From: Streptococcus mitis
GTDB taxonomy: Bacteria > Bacillota > Bacilli > Lactobacillales > Streptococcaceae
Direction: 5' to 3'
Assembly (NCBI RefSeq): GCF_016658865.1
Contig: NZ_CP067992.1
Coordinates: 763,001 to 827,000, forward strand
Length of the DNA: 64,000 bases
In this document: positions 36,493 through 48,398 of the stretch, piece by piece
Layout of the letters: each line of letters begins with the position of its first letter
How positions within the stretch are numbered: the stretch's first letter is position 1
Made by a program: the position numbers and the translations under genes
Notes under the pieces: model-generated
Database searches by the model: none
The model's input: only the letters and a program-made list of their open reading frames with translations
What the model was told of the DNA's origin: nothing

Positions 36493-37560
36493 ATGAAAAT
36501 CAGAATCGATATTCCTCATCATCCTTATGATATTCAGATTGAAAAAGGCTGTCTGGCTCAGGCTGGTCAATGGTTGCGAGAACTCTGGCAACCACAAAAG
36601 GTAGTCATTGTGACAGATAACCATGTAGCTTCTCTTTATGCAGAGAAGGTCAAGCTCAGCCTAGAAGATGCTGGTTTTCAGGTAGCTGTTTTTGACTTTT
36701 TAGAAGGGGAAGAAAGAAAGAATTTAACCACTGTCCAGAAAGTCTATGAATTTCTAGTTAAGCAGGGGTTGACTCGTAGCGATGGAATCGTGGCTCTTGG
36801 TGGCGGTGTCGTTGGGGACCTGGCTGGCTTTGTAGCCTCTACCTATATGCGGGGTATTCATTTTGTTCAGATACCGACTAGCTTGACAGCCCAGGTGGAT
36901 TCTTCTATCGGCGGAAAGACGGGTGTTAATACTCCATTTGCTAAAAATATGGTGGGGACCTTTGCCCAACCAGATGGGGTTCTGATTGACCCGCTTGTCC
37001 TTGAAACGCTCGGAAAAAGAGAGTTGATTGAAGGAATGGGTGAGGTTATTAAGTACGGCTTGATTGAGGATCCAGTACTTTGGGCTCTCTTGACGGAGCT
37101 AGATGGTTCTGTAGAGAGCATTCTGGAACATGCAGAGACTTTGATTGAACATTCTTGCCAGGTTAAGCGTAAGATGGTAGTTGAGGATGAGTTGGACAAT
37201 GGTGTACGCCTTTACCTCAACTTTGGCCACACTATTGGTCATGCCATCGAAGCAACGGCTGGTTATGGCAAGGTCATGCATGGAGAAGCTGTGGCCATGG
37301 GCATGGTGCAGATTTCCAAGGTGGCTGAGGAAAAAGGCCTCATGCCAGCTGGCATTACACAGTCCATCACAGAAATGTGTCAGAAATTTGGCTTGCCTGT
37401 TGATTATGAAAACTGGGATGTTGACAAGCTTTATCAGGCTTTGACTCATGATAAGAAGGCGCGTGGCAATACCTTGAAATTGGTCTTGGTGCCAGAGCTT
37501 GGTTCAGCGACCATTCACTCAGTTTCTCTGGAAGAGATGAAAGACTACTTGGTAAAATAA
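36493..37560 (+). CDS. aroB: 3-dehydroquinate synthase
   Basis: 355-residue NAD- and metal-dependent enzyme. [19 protein letters not shown] and the metal-site segments EVIKYGL and [11 protein letters not shown] (His ligand) plus GEAVAMGM are intact. It cyclises DAHP to dehydroquinate. Strong GAAAGGGAGA ribosome site; followed nine bases later by aroC. Confidence 0.96.
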   Translation: MKIRIDIPHHPYDIQIEKGCLAQAGQWLRELWQPQKVVIVTDNHVASLYAEKVKLSLEDAGFQVAVFDFLEGEERKNLTTVQKVYEFLVKQGLTRSDGIVALGGGVVGDLAGFVASTYMRGIHFVQIPTSLTAQVDSSIGGKTGVNTPFAKNMVGTFAQPDGVLIDPLVLETLGKRELIEGMGEVIKYGLIEDPVLWALLTELDGSVESILEHAETLIEHSCQVKRKMVVEDELDNGVRLYLNFGHTIGHAIEATAGYGKVMHGEAVAMGMVQISKVAEEKGLMPAGITQSITEMCQKFGLPVDYENWDVDKLYQALTHDKKARGNTLKLVLVPELGSATIHSVSLEEMKDYLVK

Positions 37561-37569
37561 GGAGAGTGT

Positions 37570-38736
37570 ATGAGATATTTAACTGCAGGAGAATCACACG
37601 GTCCCCGTCTGACAGCTATCATTGAGGGAATTCCAGCTGGACTTCCTTTGACAGCTGAGGATATCAATGAGGATTTGAAACGTCGTCAGGGTGGATACGG
37701 CCGCGGTGGCCGTATGAAGATTGAGAGTGACCAGGTTGTCTTCACTTCGGGTGTTCGCCACGGGAAGACGACTGGGGCTCCTATTACCATGGATGTCATC
37801 AATAAGGACCATCAGAAATGGCTGGATATCATGTCTGCTGAGGACATTGAAGACCGCCTTAAAAGCAAACGAAAAATCACCCATCCTCGTCCCGGTCATG
37901 CCGATTTAGTTGGGGGGATCAAGTACCGTTTTGACGATTTGCGAAATTCCTTGGAACGCTCATCAGCTCGTGAAACCACCATGCGGGTAGCAGTTGGGGC
38001 AGTAGCCAAACGCCTCTTGGCTGAGCTGGATATGGAGATTGCCAACCATGTCGTTGTCTTTGGTGGCAAGGAAATCGATGTTCCTGAGAATCTCACAGTT
38101 TCTGAGATTAAGGAACGAGCTGCCCAGTCTGAAGTTTCTATTGTCAACCAAGAACGAGAACAGGAAATCAAGGACTATATTGACCAAATTAAACGTGACG
38201 GTGATACCATCGGTGGAGTTGTCGAGACAGTCGTCGGAGGTGTTCCAGTCGGCCTAGGTTCCTATGTCCAATGGGACAGAAAATTGGATGCGCGATTGGC
38301 CCAAGCAGTTGTTTCTATCAATGCCTTTAAAGGGGTGGAATTTGGTCTTGGCTTTGAAGCTGGTTACCGTAAAGGCAGCCAAGTTATGGATGAAATTCTC
38401 TGGTCTAAAGAAGACGGCTATACTCGTCGTACTAACAATCTTGGCGGTTTTGAAGGTGGTATGACTAATGGGCAACCGATCGTTGTTCGTGGTGTCATGA
38501 AACCCATTCCTACTCTTTATAAGCCTCTTATGAGTGTGGATATCGAAACCCATGAACCCTACAAGGCAACTGTGGAGAGAAGTGATCCGACTGCTCTTCC
38601 AGCAGCAGGTGTGGTCATGGAAGCTGTTGTGGCAACGATTCTGGCACAAGAAATCCTTGAAAAATTCTCATCAGATAATCTTGAGGAACTAAAAGAAGCG
38701 GTAGCCCAACACCGAGACTATACAAAGAACTATTAA
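37570..38736 (+). CDS. aroC: Chorismate synthase
   Basis: 388-residue FMN-dependent enzyme making chorismate. All three family signatures are present: [36 protein letters not shown] and [17 protein letters not shown]. Full length. It lies between aroB and tyrA in the operon, with an AAGGAGAG ribosome site. Confidence 0.97.
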   Translation: MRYLTAGESHGPRLTAIIEGIPAGLPLTAEDINEDLKRRQGGYGRGGRMKIESDQVVFTSGVRHGKTTGAPITMDVINKDHQKWLDIMSAEDIEDRLKSKRKITHPRPGHADLVGGIKYRFDDLRNSLERSSARETTMRVAVGAVAKRLLAELDMEIANHVVVFGGKEIDVPENLTVSEIKERAAQSEVSIVNQEREQEIKDYIDQIKRDGDTIGGVVETVVGGVPVGLGSYVQWDRKLDARLAQAVVSINAFKGVEFGLGFEAGYRKGSQVMDEILWSKEDGYTRRTNNLGGFEGGMTNGQPIVVRGVMKPIPTLYKPLMSVDIETHEPYKATVERSDPTALPAAGVVMEAVVATILAQEILEKFSSDNLEELKEAVAQHRDYTKNY

Positions 38737-38745
38737 GGAGTTCCT

Positions 38746-39849
38746 ATGGCAAAAACAGTCTATATCGCAGGTCTTGGATTGATTGGAGCCTCGATGGCAC
38801 TTGGTATCAAACGCGGTCATCCAGATTATGAAATTTTAGGTTATAATCGCAGTCAAGCTTCGAGAGATATCGCCTTGAAAGAAGGCATGATTGACCGTGC
38901 AACGGATGATTTTGCCAGTTTTGCTCCTTTGGCAGATATCATCATTCTCAGCTTGCCAATCAAACAAACCATTGCTTTCATTAAGGAATTGGCCAACTTG
39001 GACTTGAAAGAAGGGGTCATTATTTCAGATGCTGGTTCAACCAAGTCAGCCATTGTGGATACGGCGGAGAACTATTTGGCTAGCAAGTCGATTCGTTTTG
39101 TAGGAGCCCATCCTATGGCTGGTAGTCACAAGACAGGGGCTGCTTCTGCAGATGTCAATCTCTTTGAAAATGCCTATTATATCTTTACACCTTCGAGCCT
39201 GACAAGTCAGGACACGCTTGAGGAAATGAAGGACTTGCTTTCAGGTCTTCATGCTCGCTTTATCGAGATTGATGCCAAGGAGCATGATCGGGTAACTTCT
39301 CAGATTAGCCATTTTCCTCATATTCTGGCTTCTAGTCTCATGGAACAGACCGCGGTCTATGCTCAAGAACATGAGATGGCAAGACGCTTTGCGGCAGGTG
39401 GTTTTCGAGATATGACCCGAATTGCAGAAAGCGAGCCAGGTATGTGGACTTCTATTCTATTGTCCAATCGTGAGACTATCCTAGAGAGAATTGAGGATTT
39501 CAAGGAACGTTTAGATGAGGTTGGTCAGGCTATCAGCAAGGGAAATGAGGAGCAGATTTGGAACTTTTTCAACCAAGCGCGTGAGCAACGTCAGGCCATG
39601 GAAATTCATAAGCGTGGTGGAGTGGACAGTTCTTACGACCTCTATGTTGACGTTCCCGATGAAGAAGATGTCATCCTGAGGATTTTGGAATTGCTACGAG
39701 GAACTTCCTTGGTCAATATTCATATCAACGAGGAAAACCGTGAGGATATTCACGGGATTCTACAAATTTCATTTAAAAACGCTCAAGACTTGGAAAGAGC
39801 TGAGCATCTCATAACAGAAAACACTGACTACACAGTTGTCATCAAATAA
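38746..39849 (+). CDS. tyrA: Prephenate dehydrogenase
   Basis: 367 residues: NAD-binding domain ([19 protein letters not shown]), substrate domain with [13 protein letters not shown] and a catalytic His in [13 protein letters not shown], and a C-terminal ACT domain (from about 295) for tyrosine feedback. It commits prephenate to tyrosine. Overlaps nothing and is followed by ylbF after ten bases. Confidence 0.95.
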   Translation: MAKTVYIAGLGLIGASMALGIKRGHPDYEILGYNRSQASRDIALKEGMIDRATDDFASFAPLADIIILSLPIKQTIAFIKELANLDLKEGVIISDAGSTKSAIVDTAENYLASKSIRFVGAHPMAGSHKTGAASADVNLFENAYYIFTPSSLTSQDTLEEMKDLLSGLHARFIEIDAKEHDRVTSQISHFPHILASSLMEQTAVYAQEHEMARRFAAGGFRDMTRIAESEPGMWTSILLSNRETILERIEDFKERLDEVGQAISKGNEEQIWNFFNQAREQRQAMEIHKRGGVDSSYDLYVDVPDEEDVILRILELLRGTSLVNIHINEENREDIHGILQISFKNAQDLERAEHLITENTDYTVVIK

Positions 39850-39859
39850 GGAGAAGAAC

Positions 39860-40198
39860 ATGTCAAATATTTACGATAGTGCAAACGAACTCAGTCGCGG
39901 TCTACGCGAATTACCAGAATACAAGGCTGTCAAAGCAGCTAAAGATGCTATTTCAGCAGATGCTGAGGCAAGCAAAATTTTTACAGAATATGTTGCTTTC
40001 CAAGAGGAAATTCAAAGACTGGCACAGACAGGTCAAATGCCAGACGCTTCCTTTCAAGCGAAAATGGAAGGCTTTGGCAAGCAGATTCAGGGGAACAGCC
40101 TCTTGTCAGAATTCTTTACTAAGCAACAACAATTGGCAATTTACCTTTCTGACATTGAAAAAATTGTTTTTGAACCAGTTTCAGAATTGCTAAAATAA
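39860..40198 (+). CDS. YlbF/YmcA-family protein
   Basis: 112-residue helical protein of the YlbF/YmcA (Com_YlbF) family: [20 protein letters not shown] and the long helices that follow match. In Bacillus such proteins act with the RNase Y complex; the role here is unproven. ATG 39860 is chosen because it follows AAGGAGAAGAAC; an earlier in-frame ATG lies inside tyrA. Last gene before a 345-bp gap. Confidence 0.85.
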   Translation: MSNIYDSANELSRGLRELPEYKAVKAAKDAISADAEASKIFTEYVAFQEEIQRLAQTGQMPDASFQAKMEGFGKQIQGNSLLSEFFTKQQQLAIYLSDIEKIVFEPVSELLK

Positions 40199-40398
40199 GA
40201 AAATTATTTTGTTCATTATTTATAGGTGTTTTCTTAAGCGTATGATTATTATTGGTAACTACTGTATTAGTTAGAGTTATTAGCGTGGTTCGTTTAAGAA
40301 TGACTGTGGGGATGAATGTCTTTACTAATAAACAAAATACAAAACAAATTAAATAGGCTATTGAAAATCATATCTATAGGACAAAACGAATTTGAATG

Positions 40399-40444
40399 TT
40401 TCTAACTATTATTTTCTACTTCAATTGATAAGTTAGAAATTTTT
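40399..40444 (+). terminator. Probable terminator in the 345-bp gap after ylbF
   Basis: TTTCTAACT (40399-40407) pairs with AGTTAGAAA (40431-40439), then TTTTT; the loop is long (23 bases). The rest of the gap 40199-40543 is AT-rich and holds no credible gene; I see no other structure there. Confidence 0.5.
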
Positions 40445-40543
40445 GATGAGATAATAAATATAGAAACAATTATGAAAGAGAATGAAATTTTTATTATCGA
40501 TAAATAGTAGATAAATGATGAACAATAGAAAATAGGAAAAAAT

Positions 40544-41113
40544 ATGTCAAAAAAATTAATTGCTCTAATAGGAGTTCCTGTAGGAATTATCTTCATCAGT
40601 ATTATAGTGTTGGCAGGTTCGTACAATAGTCTTGTTAGCAAAGATGAATCTGTGAAACAGGCTAACTCGAAGATTGAAGTGGCACTTCAACGTAGAGCTG
40701 ACTTAATTCCAAATGTTGTAAATTCTGTAAAAGGATATATGAAGCACGAGGAGGACATCTTTACAAAGATTGCGGATGCTCGTTCTAAGATTGGATCAGG
40801 AAATAAAGAAACCAAAAGTGAAGGGGAGAGCGAATTAACTTCTGCCATTTCTCGATTACTAGTGGTTCAAGAAAATTATCCTGAGTTAAAAGCTGATACA
40901 CAAGTGTCTTCTCTAATATCAGAGCTTGAGGGAACTGAAAATCGTTTGTTTGTTGCTCGTAAAGATTACAACGATACTGCAACAGAATATAATAAGACCA
41001 TTAGACGTTTTCCTACTAATATGATAGCTAGTTTGTTTGGTTTCCAAAGAGCTGAGTTAATTGAAGCAGAGAAAGATGCAAAGGTGGTCCCTAAAGTCAA
41101 TTTAACTGATTAG
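40544..41113 (+). CDS. LemA family protein
   Basis: 189 residues with one N-terminal membrane helix (about 6-27) and a long helical domain. The text SYNSLVSKDESVKQANSKIE, QRRADLIPNVVNSVKGY and YNKTIRRFPTNMIA is diagnostic for LemA. Family function is poorly defined; it is often found with TPM-domain proteins, as here. Ribosome site AGGAAAAA. Confidence 0.9.
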   Translation: MSKKLIALIGVPVGIIFISIIVLAGSYNSLVSKDESVKQANSKIEVALQRRADLIPNVVNSVKGYMKHEEDIFTKIADARSKIGSGNKETKSEGESELTSAISRLLVVQENYPELKADTQVSSLISELEGTENRLFVARKDYNDTATEYNKTIRRFPTNMIASLFGFQRAELIEAEKDAKVVPKVNLTD

Positions 41114-41131
41114 TCTTGTGGGGTATCTCCT

Positions 41132-42274
41132 ATGAAAAAGTTACTTTTACTCTTAATTACCCCTTTATTCTTTTTTATGCCTCTTGTTGCGGCTAATATA
41201 GCTGTTCCAGATCGTCCTTTAAATGGTATTTACGATCCTAACGGTTATTTAACCACTAGTGTTGCAGAAACGTTAGAGAGTATGAATGCTGGAAGTGAAA
41301 CCCAAGTAGGTATTTACATTGTAGATACTCTGGACGGTTCCAGCATCGAAGAGGTAGCCAATGAGGTTGCACGCAAATGGAAAGTTGGGAAACAAGATTC
41401 CAACAGTGGAATTTTAATTGCTATTGCTATAAAGGATAGAAAGTTTCGTATTGAAACATCCAACGAAGCAGCAATTTGGCTTACTGACTCTATGGCCAGT
41501 TCCTTACTAAATGATTCTAAGCCATACATGAAAGAAGGGAAATATACTGATGCCCTTAACAAAATTCTAGTAGGCATTTCTAAAGCGGAGTCTAGAAAAG
41601 CTGAAATCATAAACAAGAAGGAAAATAATCGACTTCCAAAAAGCTATGAAAAATCATTAAAAAATAATGAAGGCTTTAGTAAGTACTTCGATTACATTCC
41701 GTTTCCGATATTGTTCTATCTGTTGTTCTTTCTTTTACTAAGTTTAGCAACGTGGATCAAGTACTTAAAAAGATGCCGCTTTTCTAAGTATGAGTACGAG
41801 GGAAAGGGTAAGCTGTATCCAGATTTTCCTGACTTTGTACCTAATGATACGTGGACTGAAGAACGTAAATCTGACTATAAAAAAAATAAGCGTTTAATTA
41901 GGTCTCAATATCAGTATGAAGGTTTTAACAAACTATATCCAGACTCAAAAGGTTTTCTACCTAATGACACCTGGACTACATTACTTATAGAAGCATACTA
42001 CGCAGAAGTTGAAAGAAAGCACCTAGATAGGCTTAATCGCTCTCAATACTCTTATAATGGGAAGGGGAAACTCTATCCAAACGATAAAGATTTTGTGAGG
42101 AATGCTTCTTGGACTTCCGAGCTCACAAAAAGCTACTATGCTTCACAAAGAGTACAGTCAAGTTCTTATGGTAGATCAGATTCATATGATTCTGGTAGTT
42201 CTAGTTCATCATGGTCTTCAGATGATTGGGGTGGCGGTGGATTTGATGGTGGTGGTTCTTCAGATAGTTGGTAA
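41132..42274 (+). CDS. TPM-domain membrane protein with three cytosolic repeats
   Basis: 380 residues. Signal peptide 1-21, extracellular TPM domain about 30-155 (PLNGIYDPNGYL, GIYIVDTLDG), membrane helix about 191-211, then three ~40-residue repeats of the pattern Y-x-Y-x-G-x-x-K-L-Y-P-(10)-N-x-x-W-T starting near 219, 259 and 306. The C-terminus is a Ser/Gly/Asp/Trp-rich tail typical of TPM partners of LemA. Immediately follows lemA. Function unknown; TPM domains are sometimes linked to membrane-protein repair. Confidence 0.85.
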   Translation: MKKLLLLLITPLFFFMPLVAANIAVPDRPLNGIYDPNGYLTTSVAETLESMNAGSETQVGIYIVDTLDGSSIEEVANEVARKWKVGKQDSNSGILIAIAIKDRKFRIETSNEAAIWLTDSMASSLLNDSKPYMKEGKYTDALNKILVGISKAESRKAEIINKKENNRLPKSYEKSLKNNEGFSKYFDYIPFPILFYLLFFLLLSLATWIKYLKRCRFSKYEYEGKGKLYPDFPDFVPNDTWTEERKSDYKKNKRLIRSQYQYEGFNKLYPDSKGFLPNDTWTTLLIEAYYAEVERKHLDRLNRSQYSYNGKGKLYPNDKDFVRNASWTSELTKSYYASQRVQSSSYGRSDSYDSGSSSSSWSSDDWGGGGFDGGGSSDSW

Positions 42275-42297
42275 ATGAAAATGAAAAGAATTGCTAA

Positions 42298-44142
<1,845 letters not shown>

Positions 44143-44146
<4 letters not shown>

Positions 44147-44991
44147 AAATTGCTTATCTAGGTCCCAAGGGATCATTTTCACACCATGTTGTGCAGACAG
44201 CTTTTCCTCAGGAGGAATTGCAGGCCTTTGCCAATATTACAGATGTCATCAAGGCCTATGAGCAAGGTTTGGTGGACTATTCTGTGGTGCCAGTTGAAAA
44301 TTCTATCGAGGGTAGTGTTCATGAAACCTTGGACTACCTTTTTCATCAGGCTCGCATTCAAGCAGTAGCAGAAATCGTTCAGCCTATTCATCAGCAGTTG
44401 ATGGTGGTTCCAGGTCATACTAAGATTGAAAAGATTTTTTCACATCCACAGGCCTTGGCTCAAGGAAAGAAATTCATCGATGAACAATATCCAGAGGCCC
44501 AAATCGAGGTAACAGCTAGTACAGCTTATGCGGCTCGTTTTATTTCTGAACATCCAGACCAGCCTTATGCAGCGATTGCACCAAGAAGTTCTGCTGAAGA
44601 ATATGGCTTGGAACTGATTGCCGAGGATATTCAAGAAATGGAAGCCAATTTCACACGTTTCTGGGTTTTGGGAGCTGAAAAGTCTTCTATTCCCTTGAAA
44701 GCACAAACTGAGAAAATGACTTTGGCCTTGACCTTACCGGACAACCTTCCAGGTGCCCTTTATAAGGCTCTGTCGACCTTTGCTTGGAGAGGAATTGACC
44801 TGACAAAAATTGAAAGTCGGCCACTCAAGACAGCACTGGGCGAATACTTTTTCATTATTGATGTGGACTATGCTGATAAGGACTTGGTCCACTTTGCCCA
44901 AAAAGAATTAGAAGCCATCGGAATCCAGTATAAGGTTCTGGGTGCCTATCCCATTTATCCAATATCAGACCATGGAAAGGAGAGAAGATGA
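44143..44991 (+). CDS. pheA: Prephenate dehydratase
   Basis: 282 residues: catalytic domain with AYLGPKGSFSHHVV, VPVENSIEGSV and the NFTRFWVLG motif, then a C-terminal ACT domain with the ESRPLK segment that binds phenylalanine. No chorismate mutase domain is attached, as usual in streptococci. Overlaps the LCP gene by four bases. Confidence 0.95.
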
Positions 44992-46298
44992 GTAAAGAAA
45001 ATCCTTTAAGCCATCACGAGCAGTTACGTTATGACTATCTTTTTAAGAACATTCATTACCTCAATGAGCGAGAGAAAAAAGAGTTTGCTTACCTGCAAGG
45101 TAAGTTAAATATGGCTAGTGGTAGTGAAGTTTCTCCAGAAATTCATAATGAAAATCACGATATGGAAGATTCTTTCATGGAACCAATCAATCAGTCTCCT
45201 CTTCCAACCTACGGTAACCGTAGTCGTGCAAAAAAATATCAGAAAAGTCATCCTCTTCCAAAGGTTAAGTCCAAAAAACGTAAGATTCGTTGGGGGCGCA
45301 TTTTTGCAGGATTGCTTGCTCTTCTGGCCTGTGTCGGTTTTGGCATGATTTTTATGTTCCTAAAAGGCTATTCAAATGCGGATCCAAACAAACCTGCCAA
45401 TGCTAAGGCAGCTCAAGTAGAAGTTTTTCATGGTCAAGATACCAAGGATGGGGTTAATATTTTGATTATGGGGACGGATGGACGGATTGGCCAAAATAGT
45501 GCTGAAACAAGAACGGACTCTATTATGGTCTTAAACGTTGGTGGCTCAGATAAGAAAATTAAGCTGGTCAGCTTCATGCGTGATAACTTAGTTTATATTG
45601 ATGGATATAGTAAGATTATCAATGGAAAGAAACAAACAGATAACAAGTTAAATGTAGCCTATGAACTAGGGGAACAGGAAGGCCAAAAAGGAGCAGAAAT
45701 GGTTCGCCAAGTATTGAAAGATAATTTTGACTTGGACATTAAGTACTATGCCTTGGTTGATTTTCAGGCCTTTGCAACCGCTATTGACACTCTCTTCCCT
45801 GACGGGGTGACGATTGATGCCAAATTCTCAACCTTAGAAGGTCAACCTTTAACCGAAGCTACGGTGGGAGATGACTTGCATGCTACAGAAACAGAGTCTC
45901 CAACCCAGACTATCAAAGTTGGAAAACAGCAGATGAACGGTTCAACCTTGCTCAATTATGCTCGCTTCCGTGATGATGATGAAGGTGATTACGGTCGTAC
46001 TAAGAGACAACAGCAAGTGCTGACAGCTGTTCTGCAGCAACTCAAGGATCCAACTAAACTTTTTACTGGATCAGAAGCACTTGGTAAGGTCTTTGGGATG
46101 ACCTCTACGAATGTTCCCTATAGTTTCTTATTGACAAATGGTTTATCCTTCCTAGATGGAGCGCAAAATGGCATTGAGAGATTAACGGTTCCAGAACTAG
46201 GTGATTGGGTAGATGATTATGATGTTTATGGAGGACAGGCACTCTTAGTAGACCAAAATAAATATCAAACTAAACTTTCTCAAATGGGAATGAGATAA
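44988..46298 (+). CDS. LytR-CpsA-Psr (LCP) family cell-wall glycopolymer ligase
   Basis: 436 residues: a cytosolic N-terminal segment of about 100 residues, one membrane helix (around 103-125) and an extracellular LCP domain with the pyrophosphate-binding residues in IMGTDGR, AETRTDSIMVL, SFMRDNLVYI and NYARFRDDDEGDYGRTKRQQQVL. LCP enzymes attach teichoic acid or capsule to peptidoglycan. It ends the aromatic operon and lies near the teichoic-acid cluster. Confidence 0.93.
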   Translation: MSKENPLSHHEQLRYDYLFKNIHYLNEREKKEFAYLQGKLNMASGSEVSPEIHNENHDMEDSFMEPINQSPLPTYGNRSRAKKYQKSHPLPKVKSKKRKIRWGRIFAGLLALLACVGFGMIFMFLKGYSNADPNKPANAKAAQVEVFHGQDTKDGVNILIMGTDGRIGQNSAETRTDSIMVLNVGGSDKKIKLVSFMRDNLVYIDGYSKIINGKKQTDNKLNVAYELGEQEGQKGAEMVRQVLKDNFDLDIKYYALVDFQAFATAIDTLFPDGVTIDAKFSTLEGQPLTEATVGDDLHATETESPTQTIKVGKQQMNGSTLLNYARFRDDDEGDYGRTKRQQQVLTAVLQQLKDPTKLFTGSEALGKVFGMTSTNVPYSFLLTNGLSFLDGAQNGIERLTVPELGDWVDDYDVYGGQALLVDQNKYQTKLSQMGMR

Positions 46299-46376
46299 GA
46301 TAAGACAAAATTCCAAATAAAAAAACTATACTTTAAATATAAAATAACGATCCTTGGACAATAGTCCCTTATCTCC

Positions 46377-46408
46377 AAAAAAAGCAACGGATTTGCCGTT
46401 GCTTTTTT
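46377..46408 (+). terminator. Terminator after the LCP gene
   Basis: Perfect stem AAAGCAACGG / CCGTTGCTTT, loop ATTTG-like, then TTTT. It separates the aromatic/LCP operon from the accessory island. Confidence 0.88.
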
Positions 46409-46471
46409 ACATGGTTGTGATAGTCTTTGTAAAATAGAATTGCTTAATAAACCATTTAGAAAGTCTATCCC

Positions 46472-47095
46472 ATGCCTATTCACTATAACACAAATCAAAC
46501 AACTATACCACTAGAAATCAGTTCTTTCTTACCACAAGATCATCTTGTCTTTACTATTGAAAAAGTGGTGAATACCTTGGAAGATTGTCACTTCGACGCC
46601 TTCTATCATGCCTTTGGTTACCCATTTTATCACCCTAAAATGCTTGTATCTACTCTTTTATTTTCCTATTTACAAGAGATTCTCTCTGGTCAAGAAATTG
46701 CTAATGAAGAGTATACAAGTTATTCTGACTTACCACAAGATCATCTTGTCTTTACTATTGAAAAAGTGGTGAATACCTTGGAAGATTGTCACTTCGACGC
46801 CTTCTATCATGCCTTTGGTTACCCATTTTATCACCCTAAAATGCTTGTATCTACTCTTTTATTTTCCTATTTACAAGAGATTCTCTCTGGTCAAGAAATT
46901 GCTAATGAAGAGTATACAAGTTATTCTGAAACAGATCCTTTGAAAATTAAAAACGATAAAGGAAAGAAAAACATCGGTATAGTCCGTCAGGTGATAGAAA
47001 ACGAGACAGGAATAAAGGTTTACGTAGTTGTGAGTTCAGACAAATCTTTATGGTATACTATAAGTAAATCAGCACTTGATATATTTGTAAAATAA
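46472..47095 (+). pseudogene. IS1182-like transposase N-terminus fused to an orphan toxin N-terminus
   Basis: 207 codons. Residues 1-74 match the N-terminus of IS1182-type transposases (HYNTNQTTIPLEISSFLPQD and onward); the catalytic DDE part is absent. At SGQEIANEEYTSYS the frame passes into the N-terminal module of the lipase toxin family, jumps back to the transposase, repeats the same 67 residues, and then continues to the orphan end ...ALDIFVK. The junction sits in similar sequence (GGTCAAGAAATTGC against CGTCAAAAAATTGC in the toxin gene). Whether the fusion is translated is unknown. Confidence 0.75.
46529..46930 (+). repeat. Perfect in-frame 201-bp tandem duplication
   Basis: 46529-46729 is repeated at 46730-46930 with only the last base differing. 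Each unit joins transposase text to the first bases of the toxin module, so duplication followed the fusion. Confidence 0.95.
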
Positions 47096-47110
47096 CATAA
47101 AGGAGATGTC

Positions 47111-47509
47111 ATGAAGCCATTAAAAATTGTAGGAATCATTTTAGCTAGTTTTTTGGTTATTGTTGGATTAAGCATAGGAGGATATAAAGTAATGCAAAAA
47201 GTAGAACACGATGAGATGGCGAGAATTGTTAAAAGTGAGGAAGTCAAAAAGATTGTTGAAAATAAACTTAAATATCTAGATAGTGAGACCTTAACAAAAG
47301 AAGGTACAATAAAATCGTATGAAATTGATATCGACTCAATTAAGCATAATCCCATGGGTGGTATTGATTTTAAAGTATATGTAAATTCAGATAAAAAACT
47401 AAGAGTGATGTATGGATTAGAGAAAGATAGCACTACCGGAAAAATTGAATATTCAGGTGGCGGCTATTCTGCTCAACTTGCAGAATTGTTAAAAAAGGTG
47501 AAAAAATGA
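47111..47509 (+). CDS. DUF1310-like membrane-anchored protein, copy a (predicted immunity protein)
   Basis: 132 residues: one N-terminal membrane helix (about 5-27, IVGIILASFLVIVGLSIGG) and an extracellular domain of about 100 residues with the DUF1310 text YEIDIDSIKHNPMGGIDFKVYVN and a GGGYS tail. The N-terminus is nearly identical to the other four copies while the C-terminal part is divergent. Its stop overlaps the next orphan toxin start (ATGA). Position beside a lipase toxin suggests membrane-side immunity; this is inference. Confidence 0.75.
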   Translation: MKPLKIVGIILASFLVIVGLSIGGYKVMQKVEHDEMARIVKSEEVKKIVENKLKYLDSETLTKEGTIKSYEIDIDSIKHNPMGGIDFKVYVNSDKKLRVMYGLEKDSTTGKIEYSGGGYSAQLAELLKKVKK

Positions 47510-47739
47510 TACAAAAATATACGGAACATGATAGACAAAAAATTGCTGCTAGAGAATATACGGAGTATACGAAAGATGATCCAATTGATATTGGAACTGA
47601 TAACAATCCTAATGTAATCGGCACAGTTCGTCAGGTGATTGAAAACGAGACAGGGTTGAAGGTTTATGTAGTTGAGAGTCCAGACAAATCTTTACGGTAT
47701 ACTATAAGTAAATCAGTACATGATATATTTGTAAAATAA
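47506..47739 (+). CDS. Orphan toxin N-terminal module, copy b
   Basis: 77 residues. Its N-terminal half is unique to this copy (YTEHDRQKIAAREYTEYTKDD...), and the second half VRQVIENETGLKVYVVES is shared with the full toxin at 50068. After SPDKS the text switches to a short common tail ending VHDIFVK instead of the lipase domain. It looks like a truncated toxin gene kept as a small ORF. Translationally coupled to copy a of the DUF1310 gene. Confidence 0.65.
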   Translation: MIQKYTEHDRQKIAAREYTEYTKDDPIDIGTDNNPNVIGTVRQVIENETGLKVYVVESPDKSLRYTISKSVHDIFVK

Positions 47740-47754
47740 CATAAAGGAGACGTC

Positions 47755-48150
47755 ATGAAACCATTAAAAATTGTAGGAATTGTTTTAGCTAGTTTATTAG
47801 TTATCGTTGGATTAAGCGTAGGAGGATTTAAAGTGATGAAACAAGCAGAACATGATGAGATGGTGAGAATTGTAGAGAGTGAGGAAGTCAAAGAAATAAT
47901 AGAGGATTATTTGAATTACATAGATGGGAAAGCTTTTACAAATAAAGGAGTAATCCAGTCTTATGAAATAGATACAGAATCTATTCAACATAACCCTATG
48001 GGGGGAATAAATTTTTCTGTTTATGTAAATGAAGATAATGAACTATATGTAAGGTATACCCTAGAGAAAAACTCGCAAACAAATAAGGTGGATTTTTCCA
48101 GTGGGGGATACTCGGGGAAATTGCACAATCTGATAAAGGAGAAACAATGA
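47755..48150 (+). CDS. DUF1310-like membrane-anchored protein, copy b
   Basis: 131 residues, same layout: membrane helix 5-27 then an extracellular domain (SYEIDTESIQHNPMGGINFSVYV). It begins 15 bases after the orphan module, with AAAGGAGACGTC as ribosome site, and overlaps the next orphan by four bases. The extracellular half differs clearly from copies a, c, d and e, as expected of alternative immunity specificities. Confidence 0.75.
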   Translation: MKPLKIVGIVLASLLVIVGLSVGGFKVMKQAEHDEMVRIVESEEVKEIIEDYLNYIDGKAFTNKGVIQSYEIDTESIQHNPMGGINFSVYVNEDNELYVRYTLEKNSQTNKVDFSSGGYSGKLHNLIKEKQ

Positions 48151-48383
48151 GTAGAGACTACAGTGATTATGAGCGACAAAGTATAGCAAATGAGGAGTAT
48201 TCAGTCTATGAATCTAGTGATCCTCTGACTATTAAAAACGATAAAGGAGAGCTAGAAGACATAGGCACAGTCCGTCAGGTAATAGAAAACGAGACAGGAT
48301 TGAAGGTTTACGTAGTTGTGAGTCCAGACAAATCTTTATGGTATACTATAAGTAAATCAGTACTTGATATATTTGTAAAATAA
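48147..48383 (+). CDS. Orphan toxin N-terminal module, copy c
   Basis: 78 residues. SRDYSDYERQSIANEEYSVY at the start is close to the toxin's own N-terminus (SRQYSDHERQKIANEEY); then VRQVIENETGLKVYVV and the common tail SLWYTISKSVLDIFVK. No lipase domain follows. Overlaps copy b of the DUF1310 gene. Confidence 0.65.
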   Translation: MSRDYSDYERQSIANEEYSVYESSDPLTIKNDKGELEDIGTVRQVIENETGLKVYVVVSPDKSLWYTISKSVLDIFVK

Positions 48384-48398
48384 CATAAAGGAGATGTC

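Noticed and set aside
40199-40543. Possible degraded gene in the gap before lemA
   Set aside because: Stops in all frames and no recognisable protein text; only a weak terminator is supported.
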